Shown: positions 7,443-12,439 of the stretch, one piece after another | Numbering within the stretch: position 1 is the stretch's first letter | Layout: every line of letters begins with the position of its first letter | Source: Bacteroidota bacterium | GTDB taxonomy: Bacteria; Bacteroidota; Bacteroidia; Bacteroidales; VadinHA17 | Assembly: GCA_030611395.1 (NCBI GenBank) | Contig: JAUWPX010000010.1 | Span: 1 to 12,439, forward strand | Length of the DNA stretch: 12,439 nt | Direction: 5' to 3' | Translations under genes and position numbers: made by a program | The notes under the pieces: generated by a model | What the model saw: only the letters and a program-made list of their open reading frames with translations | Told to the model about the DNA's origin: nothing | Databases searched by the model: none

Positions 7443-7473
7443 TCAACCGGGTTGAAGTTTGTCAAATTTTTTT
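7443..7473 (+). terminator. Possible terminator after the adenosine deaminase gene
   Basis: TCAACC, one G, then GGTTGA (7443-7455) makes a short hairpin a few bases after the stop codon. A TTTTTTT run at 7467-7473 follows after a small TTTG-T-CAAA repeat. The T-run is 11 bases from the first stem, so the fit is imperfect. It lies in the 38-bp gap between convergent genes, where a terminator is expected. Confidence 0.45.
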
Positions 7474-7477
7474 ATCT

Positions 7478-9637
7478 CTAAAAATTAATAATTCCACCGA
7501 AATACAAGGTGCGTTTTGAATAATAGTCGTAATTGAATGAACTGTAATCAGCATTATATGTTAAATCACGTACATTTTTTTTATTTATAATATTGCTGAT
7601 ATTCATAAATGTAATAATATTGGTTTGGGGCGATAAAATCCACATTTTAGAGATGCTTAAATCAAGTTTCATGTATCCGGGATATCTTATCATGTGGTCT
7701 TGTCCGGCAAACACAGGCTCATATACATCAAGCCCCCCGATATAGTCACTCCCTGTTACGGGACGGTAATAGGTACCTTGCCGGTAAAGCATAATTAAAC
7801 TGATATCCAGATAGCTCCGGTGCTGATATTTTAAGCTGGTTCTAAAGAAATAGTCCAAATCATATTTCCCGGGGTACTGTAAGCTGTCGTTTTTTCGTCC
7901 GGCATTAATAAATGTATATGAATTTTGAAATGTTATTTTGTTCTCAAACAGATAAAGTTTCATGTATATTTCAGCACCCTGTACATCTTCATTTATACTT
8001 CCGAATGATACTTTTTTTGCAAAAACTGCAGCCGTGAGTTCGGCAATGCCGGTTTCCAGACTGTAATCGAGCGAGACCTGGTCACTGCGATAGAATGTTT
8101 TGGTTGCTATATCGGCATTGGGTAATGCATATCTATGGTAACGACCAAATGATACGTTTATAGAATGATGTTTTAAAAATGAATAATGGATATTACCCTG
8201 TGCACTCAGGAAGTCTTGTTGTGTTTTCGTGGGAATGTTTTTGCGCAAACCAAAGCCGGCAACCCAGTGTTTGTTCAATTCATATTTGCTGTAAAGGTAT
8301 GCTTCAGTTAGTGTTACAGATTTTGATTCGGTATAATCAACCGATGGGTGTATTTCGCTTAAAGCATAATAGAACACGGGAAATTTACCGTCTAATTTTT
8401 GTGTTCGCGAGTCAGTTGAAACACCTGTTTTGAACGATAGTTTTTCGAAAAAATACTGGTAATTGATGTTGGCGTATAAATCCTGCTTGTCTATATTTAT
8501 GGCTGTGTTACCATATCCGTATTCTTCGTTGCTGAAGCTCATACCTGCATTTATACTAAATTCGCTATGCCGGAAATCGCGGATATAGTTGGCAATAGTA
8601 AAATTGCGCTTTTTCGATTGGTCAAATGTTCCGTTAAAACTGGCATGATTGAATTTAAATTTGTAACCTTCCAGGTTGGTATAGCTGAAAATCTTAACAA
8701 CTGAACTGTCGTTGAATTTATGGAGTCCGTGTAAACCAAGGTCTGCTGCATAAAAACTTTCCAGGTTATCGAAAGCTTTCTCATTCGTGCCAATAAGTGC
8801 CGCAGAAGGCTGATAATTTGAAAACACAGAAAAACCTGTTTTCGGTGAAAATTTGCCGGTATATTGCAAACCAATATTGGCTAATGACAAACTTATGGTT
8901 CGCGTTTTGGTTTGAGGAATTTCATTGTGGCTTTGTATAGCAATCAGTCCGGAAGATGTGTTCCCGTATTCCAGTGGCGGATTACTCGGGAACACATGCA
9001 TACGTTCAACAATGGCTGTGTTAAAAATACTGAATGTACCAATTCCGTTGAGCTGGGAAAAGCGTACCGCGTCATATACCGGCACATTATTGAAAAATAT
9101 ACCCGTTTCTGCCGGGCTGCTGCCTCTAAGGCTTATACTGGCTGATTCGTCGGTGGTGGTTGATGCCGGCATCGAATTTACGGCCAGCAGCGGATCTGCC
9201 TGCGACAGCGGATTCAGATAAATATCGAGTTGCTTCATCTGCTTGATGGTAAATTCCTCTGCAATAATGCGTTTAGCTGTTACGGTCGCTTCTTTTAGCA
9301 CTGTCGCCCTGGGTTTCAGACCAATTGATTCTTTGCCGGTGAGGGTTTGCAGCGATATGATTAGATCATCGTATCCAATAAAAGAAATAATCACACTGTC
9401 GCTCTTTTGTTGTGTTTTTGTAACTGTCAAAAAGAATTTTCCCTGTGCGTTTGTAGTGGCTCCGGTCAAAATATCCGACTGCAAAATAATATTGGCTCCT
9501 GGCAGAACCTCCTGTGTCGAAGCATCGATAATAACGGATTCAATACGAACAATCTTTTCATCCTGCCCATGTACATGTTTAACTTTGAACAGCAAAATAA
9601 AAGCAAATAGTACTATATACCTTAAATAATGTACCAT
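7478..9637 (-). CDS. TonB-dependent outer-membrane receptor
   Basis: A 719-residue outer-membrane beta-barrel transporter that takes up a ligand using energy passed on by TonB. In order: a signal peptide with likely cleavage after Gly24 ('VHG-QD'); a CarboxypepD_reg-like domain at about 28-112 ('STQEVLPGANIIL', 'NAQGKFFL'); a plug at about 118-232 with 'SISLRGSSPAETGIFFNNVP' and 'VERMHVFPSNPPLEYG'; then a barrel of alternating aromatic and polar strands ending in 'LYFGGIINF', with the expected final Phe. It is short for a SusC (about 1,000 residues) and has no SusD partner, so siderophore, metal, vitamin or peptide uptake is more likely than glycan uptake; the ligand is unknown. Its ATG overlaps the stop of the TPR gene by one base (TAATG), which implies translational coupling. 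Gene and products probably belong to one regulated module with the genes at 9637-11324. Confidence 0.93.
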   Translation of the reverse strand: MVHYLRYIVLFAFILLFKVKHVHGQDEKIVRIESVIIDASTQEVLPGANIILQSDILTGATTNAQGKFFLTVTKTQQKSDSVIISFIGYDDLIISLQTLTGKESIGLKPRATVLKEATVTAKRIIAEEFTIKQMKQLDIYLNPLSQADPLLAVNSMPASTTTDESASISLRGSSPAETGIFFNNVPVYDAVRFSQLNGIGTFSIFNTAIVERMHVFPSNPPLEYGNTSSGLIAIQSHNEIPQTKTRTISLSLANIGLQYTGKFSPKTGFSVFSNYQPSAALIGTNEKAFDNLESFYAADLGLHGLHKFNDSSVVKIFSYTNLEGYKFKFNHASFNGTFDQSKKRNFTIANYIRDFRHSEFSINAGMSFSNEEYGYGNTAINIDKQDLYANINYQYFFEKLSFKTGVSTDSRTQKLDGKFPVFYYALSEIHPSVDYTESKSVTLTEAYLYSKYELNKHWVAGFGLRKNIPTKTQQDFLSAQGNIHYSFLKHHSINVSFGRYHRYALPNADIATKTFYRSDQVSLDYSLETGIAELTAAVFAKKVSFGSINEDVQGAEIYMKLYLFENKITFQNSYTFINAGRKNDSLQYPGKYDLDYFFRTSLKYQHRSYLDISLIMLYRQGTYYRPVTGSDYIGGLDVYEPVFAGQDHMIRYPGYMKLDLSISKMWILSPQTNIITFMNISNIINKKNVRDLTYNADYSSFNYDYYSKRTLYFGGIINF

Positions 9638-10404
9638 TATTCATCTTTCATTTCTTTTTCCAAATCCGGCATGAGTATATTTTTTACCCAGTAAAATTCA
9701 GGTTCAACTGCAATTGCCTTGCGATATGTTTGTTTAGCCATTTCGTAGTTTTCATTTTGTTTATAGGCATTACCAAGCCATGCCAGCGTATTGATATACT
9801 GCCAATTGTTTGATGTTTGCATTGTGTCGGTCTCATATAACCTGATGGCTTCTTTGTAGCATTTGATAGCCTCCCCGATGCTTCCGCCAAACATTTTTGG
9901 AGTGAATAGCTTCGAACCACCTTTTTGTACCCAGCCTGTGGGCTCTGACGGATCTGCTTTTATGGCACTTTCAATGTGCTGTGCACTTTTAGCGCCCAAA
10001 TACATGCCTTTTGACGGACTAAAACTCATTTCAACGCTAAGCAAAGCCGATTTGAGAGCATGTGCCTCAGCCCATTGGTCATCGGATTCAATTAACTCCT
10101 CCACATTCTTTTCGGCCTTTTCAATGTATTGATTATAGGTGTCTTTGTCCTTATTGGCGATGCAGGCATTTAATAGACCATATTGAACATTTGTTAAATC
10201 GAGAAGCAACTGCATGTTATCCGGACTTTGGTTTTGTTTTGTGCTAATCTGTTTTTCTATTACTTTCCATACCGTCACACTGTTACTCAAGTAGGCACTG
10301 TAGGTCTGTTTTTTCAATTTACCGGAAGTTTGTGCATCAGAGCTTGTAGCTGTTAGAAATGCTATACTCAGAAAAATTGTTATAATTGTTGTCTTTTGTT
10401 TCAT
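9637..10404 (-). CDS. Secreted tetratricopeptide-repeat protein
   Basis: A 255-residue protein with an N-terminal signal peptide (residues 1-24, probable cleavage 'SDA-QT'), so probably periplasmic. The body is almost wholly helical. TPR-like units are visible at about 139-192 ('AIKADPSEPTGWVQKGGSKL', later 'AIKCYKEAIRLYE') and 202-240 ('NTLAWLGNAYKQNENYEMAK' leading into 'YRKAIAVEPEF'). TPRs bind other proteins or peptides. Between the units lies 'FTPKMFGGSIGEAI', a Gly-rich insertion. The stop codon overlaps the receptor start by one base, so the two are made together; the protein may act as a periplasmic partner of the receptor, although no direct role can be read. Upstream is a 15-bp palindrome (10425-10439) shared with the regulator's own unit. 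Confidence 0.85.
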   Translation of the reverse strand: MKQKTTIITIFLSIAFLTATSSDAQTSGKLKKQTYSAYLSNSVTVWKVIEKQISTKQNQSPDNMQLLLDLTNVQYGLLNACIANKDKDTYNQYIEKAEKNVEELIESDDQWAEAHALKSALLSVEMSFSPSKGMYLGAKSAQHIESAIKADPSEPTGWVQKGGSKLFTPKMFGGSIGEAIKCYKEAIRLYETDTMQTSNNWQYINTLAWLGNAYKQNENYEMAKQTYRKAIAVEPEFYWVKNILMPDLEKEMKDE

Positions 10405-10424
10405 AACGATTATTTTATAGAGTT

Positions 10425-10439
10425 GTTTATATTGTAAAC
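10425..10439. promoter_or_regulatory. Putative operator, GTTTA-N5-TAAAC (site 2)
   Basis: GTTTATATTGTAAAC is a 15-bp inverted repeat with 5-bp perfect arms, about 20 bases before the TPR start codon on the minus strand. Read on that strand it is GTTTACAATATAAAC, identical at 12 of 15 positions to GTTTATTAAATAAAC in front of the membrane-protein gene (11360-11374). It lies in the 52-bp gap between the regulator stop and the TPR start. No clear TAnnTTTG element accompanies it, so it may act on read-through transcription or on a degenerate promoter. Confidence 0.5.
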
Positions 10440-10456
10440 CTTAATGAGAAAAAAAA

Positions 10457-10747
10457 TTACTTTTTAATATTTAAATAGTTATTAATTGTTTTTACATACT
10501 TTTCAAATGCTTCAATTCCATTTTTTGTTATCCTGCATGAAGTATTGGGCTTTTTACCCCTGAATCCTTTTACAATTTCGATGTATCCTGCATTAGACAA
10601 TTTATCTAATTGTACACTCAAATTACCTGCTGTTGCTTCTGTTTCTTCTTTAATATAGACAAAATCAGCCTGTTCAACACTAACCAGCAAGGACATGACT
10701 GAAAGTCTTAATTGAGAATGCAATAAAGGATCAAGTGTTTCAAACAT
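10457..10747 (-). CDS. Small winged-helix transcriptional regulator (HTH_34 type)
   Basis: A 96-residue protein made of little more than one winged-helix DNA-binding domain, matching the pattern of the HTH_34 (PF13601) group related to MarR/ArsR. It opens with 'LDPLLHSQLRLSVMSLLV' (residues 5-22); the recognition helix lies in 'TEATAGNLSVQLDKLSNAGY' (36-55); the beta wing is 'VKGFRGKKPNTSCRIT' (59-74); a short C-terminal helix (76-93) probably dimerises. There are no obvious metal-binding cysteine pairs or ligand domain, so the signal may come through its partner. Its ATG overlaps the end of the membrane-protein gene by 8 bases, so the two are cotranscribed. Twin palindromes before both flanking units suggest that it regulates its own unit and the TPR/receptor pair; this is inferred. 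The small size is normal for the group. Confidence 0.88.
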   Translation of the reverse strand: MFETLDPLLHSQLRLSVMSLLVSVEQADFVYIKEETEATAGNLSVQLDKLSNAGYIEIVKGFRGKKPNTSCRITKNGIEAFEKYVKTINNYLNIKK

Positions 10748-11324
10748 GCTTTCCGTTTTTATATTTCAATATATAACCGGGTATCAAATATCCAAGCAAT
10801 ATTCCACCGGCTGAAGTTAATAATTGAATATCACCCGGCACCAAAAAAGCGATAATCGCGGCAACCCATAATACAATCCCTCCGTAAATTAAAGGCCTGA
10901 ATTTGATTGTAATTCCAGAGAGGTATGTGCTTCCACCTGCCAAAAGCATAATTAATGGATTCAGATTATAGTTAATCTCTTTCATAAAAATGATTAAAAT
11001 AAAATATCCTACTCCAAATGCAATCCAAATATGTCCATGGATACTATCGCTGTAAGTTTTTACCGACGAAGATTTTCCAATTTTATAGCCAAAATATCCG
11101 GAAAGGAAAACCCCAATAATTAAAATAAACCATGCTATTTCTGGATGTTCCATCGTGGTGAATTTCAATAATCCGTAATGCAGCAAACAGGCAAACACTA
11201 CCAGCCAGCCCCAAACAAGGAAGAAAATGTAACTATCCTGGATATTACCTTTAGCCTTGTTGATCATAGCTGTGATTAACTTAAGACTTTCTTCGTTACT
11301 TAAATTTTGTTCTTCTTTTTCCAT
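10740..11324 (-). CDS. Six-helix integral membrane protein paired with the regulator
   Basis: A 194-residue membrane protein of unknown function. An N-terminal cytoplasmic helix with 'SNEESLKLITAMINKAKGNI' (residues 9-28) is followed by about six membrane segments near 32-54, 62-80, 97-115, 122-140, 144-163 and 168-187, and a basic tail 'KYKNGKHV'. The start is placed at ATG 11322-11324 ('MEKEEQNLS'), not at a codon farther upstream, because the longer form would translate through the -7 box and palindromes. I recall similar proteins beside small HTH_34 regulators in other Bacteroidota, so the pair may be a conserved unit in which the membrane protein senses an envelope state or sequesters the regulator; that role is inference. 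No enzymatic motif is visible. It overlaps the regulator gene by 8 bases. Confidence 0.8.
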   Translation of the reverse strand: MEKEEQNLSNEESLKLITAMINKAKGNIQDSYIFFLVWGWLVVFACLLHYGLLKFTTMEHPEIAWFILIIGVFLSGYFGYKIGKSSSVKTYSDSIHGHIWIAFGVGYFILIIFMKEINYNLNPLIMLLAGGSTYLSGITIKFRPLIYGGIVLWVAAIIAFLVPGDIQLLTSAGGILLGYLIPGYILKYKNGKHV

Positions 11325-11346
11325 AATGTAAATTTTTATTTCTTTA

Positions 11347-11354
11347 CAAATATA
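11347..11354 (-). promoter_or_regulatory. -7 element for the membrane-protein/regulator unit
   Basis: On the minus strand this reads TATATTTG, a full match to TAnnTTTG, ending 22 bases before the ATG at 11324. No TTG is found 19-21 bp upstream; that space is filled by palindromes, the first of which overlaps the -7 box by three bases. A protein bound there would block RNA polymerase. Confidence 0.55.
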
Positions 11355-11365
11355 AACATGTTTAT
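11352..11365. promoter_or_regulatory. Putative operator, ATAAACATGTTTAT palindrome
   Basis: A perfect 14-bp palindrome containing TAAAC-N2-GTTTA. It overlaps the -7 element on one side and shares GTTTAT with the next palindrome (11360-11374) on the other, so three half-sites (TAAAC, GTTTA, TAAAC) lie in alternating orientation across the promoter. A likely binding site for the winged-helix regulator encoded in this unit. Confidence 0.5.
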
Positions 11366-11374
11366 TTAATAAAC
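11360..11374. promoter_or_regulatory. Putative operator, GTTTA-N5-TAAAC (site 1)
   Basis: GTTTATTTAATAAAC is a 15-bp inverted repeat with 7-bp perfect arms around a central T. It has the same arms and spacing as the repeat at 10425-10439 in front of the TPR gene. It sits where the -33 region of the membrane-protein promoter should be. A further AT-only perfect palindrome, TATTTTATAAAATA, follows at 11379-11392. Confidence 0.55.
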
Positions 11375-11479
11375 CTAATATTTTATAAAATAAATACAAT
11401 AATTTACAATTCGATGCTTTCAGACCAGGTTTCTTACAGGGATTCTACGATGATATTTAATTCCGGGTACAAGTAAATA

Positions 11480-12439
11480 TTATTCCTTAAACAATTTTGA
11501 AAAATAATCCCAGAATTTTCTATGAAAGTTGGTTTTATCCTTTTCTTCAAGGATATCAGAGAGCGAAACAGGTTCCGGATCTTCAGGAGTGATCTTATAT
11601 TTTTCTTCCGGATTGTATAAACCGGCTTTTTCAGGATGAAACTGTACTGCTATAACATTATGATATTTTTTATGCGATATTGCTTCAATAATTTTTCCAT
11701 CCATTGAAGTAGCAGTTATCTCAAGGCCCTTTCCCAGGTTTCTTACTGCCTGATGATGACTACTGTATATTAAAGGAAAATCATCAGCCTTAAGTTTCAA
11801 TTTATTCATAAAAAATTTATTTTCCACAATCCGGATACTGTGAAGATGTCCGCCTGTAAGGCTACGGTCAACAGACAGGTTTCTCCAGTAATTTCTATGC
11901 ATCTGCTCTGTATCGGAATCCAAAATATCCTCAACATTTATTTGTCCGTACACCTCTGAAGGAATATCCTGAAAAAGAGTTCCGCCGGTTGCTACATTAA
12001 GGCTTTGCATACCCAGACAAAATGCAAAAATAATGTAATCAGGTTTTTCTTCAATATAGGGTTTGAATTCAGGGTTTTGCTTCCCTCCCAACAGGTGGAA
12101 TAGTAATGAAACATCAAAATAGTGACGATCAGGTGTAACTATACTGGTAAGAAGATTTGTTTTTCCACCATATATAACCGGAGGTATATCCCAACCTCCC
12201 TGAAACAGGATGGCATCGGAATTTTTAAATATTTTGTAAAATTCATCACTACAAACATTTTTCTTATAAAGGTTTCCCGGTTCCAGGTCACCTTCAACCT
12301 TATGCAGGAAAATATAAGGGTATTCATTCTCTTCAAGAAACTCTACCGATTTATTATAATCATACCTCTCATCAGCGTGATACAACCCTATTAATTCCAG
12401 ATCAGGAACATTAATAATCTTATTTTCTATCAGATATAT
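11480..12439 (-). CDS. Peptidase C26 / class-I glutamine amidotransferase-like protein (5' end outside window)
   Basis: The frame stays open to the right edge, giving at least 319 residues, so the start is not in view; the TTG at 12385 is probably internal. The visible part resembles gamma-glutamyl-gamma-aminobutyrate hydrolases (PuuD-like, peptidase C26), which cut gamma-glutamyl amide bonds. Counting from that TTG: 'LFQGGWDIPP' (60-69), the nucleophile elbow 'FAFCLGMQSLN' with Cys123, 'GGTLFQDIP' (134-142), 'YSSHHQAV' (207-214) and 'AVQFHPEKAG' with His250 and Glu252. The triad is complete, but the elbow reads AFCLG instead of the usual GxCxG. Residues before 'NSDAILFQGG' are longer than in PuuD (about 254 residues in all), which points to an extra N-terminal region. 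It is followed by a 155-bp gap with the next unit's promoter. Substrate is unknown. Confidence 0.85.
   Translation of the reverse strand: MYLIENKIINVPDLELIGLYHADERYDYNKSVEFLEENEYPYIFLHKVEGDLEPGNLYKKNVCSDEFYKIFKNSDAILFQGGWDIPPVIYGGKTNLLTSIVTPDRHYFDVSLLFHLLGGKQNPEFKPYIEEKPDYIIFAFCLGMQSLNVATGGTLFQDIPSEVYGQINVEDILDSDTEQMHRNYWRNLSVDRSLTGGHLHSIRIVENKFFMNKLKLKADDFPLIYSSHHQAVRNLGKGLEITATSMDGKIIEAISHKKYHNVIAVQFHPEKAGLYNPEEKYKITPEDPEPVSLSDILEEKDKTNFHRKFWDYFSKLFKE

Noticed and set aside
9243..9629. A 128-codon open frame on the plus strand
   Set aside because: It lies wholly opposite the signal peptide, N-terminal domain and start of the plug of the receptor gene, which has clear family motifs in its own frame.
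11325..11399. Longer N terminus for the membrane protein
   Set aside because: It would be encoded by the -7 box and palindromes, and the extra residues look like translated AT-rich DNA. ATG at 11322-11324 is preferred.
1..12439. CRISPR array, tRNA, rRNA, riboswitch, prophage or complete defence system
   Set aside because: I saw no regularly spaced repeats, no tRNA-like cloverleaf or rRNA sequence, and no phage or defence genes other than the broken Fic-like fragment.

Overview
The window looks like a chromosomal segment from a member of the Bacteroidota, probably an environmental Bacteroidales/Marinilabiliales-type bacterium; the exact taxon cannot be read from the sequence. Supporting signs are a TonB-dependent receptor with an N-terminal carboxypeptidase-regulatory-like domain, several lipoproteins, a Tat-exported Gfo/Idh/MocA protein typical of this phylum, promoters with the TAnnTTTG -7 element, and starts that mostly lack a Shine-Dalgarno sequence.

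Layout. Bases 1-580 hold the decayed remains of an IS1182-type transposase with its middle deleted. A well-formed promoter (674-704) then drives a lipoprotein amidase of the peptide-amidase type (780-2399). Next come a broken RhuM/Fic-like gene (about 2510-2914) and a cold-shock protein (2976-3167) followed by a strong terminator. Bases 3276-6320 carry a probable carbohydrate-catabolic pair: a sialate-O-acetylesterase-like SGNH lipoprotein and a Tat-signal Gfo/Idh/MocA oxidoreductase. An adenosine deaminase gene (6437-7439) follows; it has all its active-site residues but is split by a single extra T.

From 7478 onward everything is on the minus strand. In transcription order: a class-I glutamine-amidotransferase-like (peptidase C26) protein entering from the right edge (12439-11480); a six-helix membrane protein (11324-10740) overlapping a small winged-helix regulator (10747-10457); a secreted TPR protein (10404-9637); and, overlapping it by one base, a TonB-dependent receptor (9637-7478).

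The most interesting signal is regulatory. The same 15-bp inverted repeat, GTTTA-N5-TAAAC, sits in front of the membrane-protein/regulator pair (11360-11374, joined to a second palindrome that runs into the -7 box) and again in front of the TPR/receptor pair (10425-10439). This suggests one autoregulated module in which the winged-helix protein controls both its own unit and the envelope unit beside it. That is an inference from sequence symmetry and gene order; no function has been shown.
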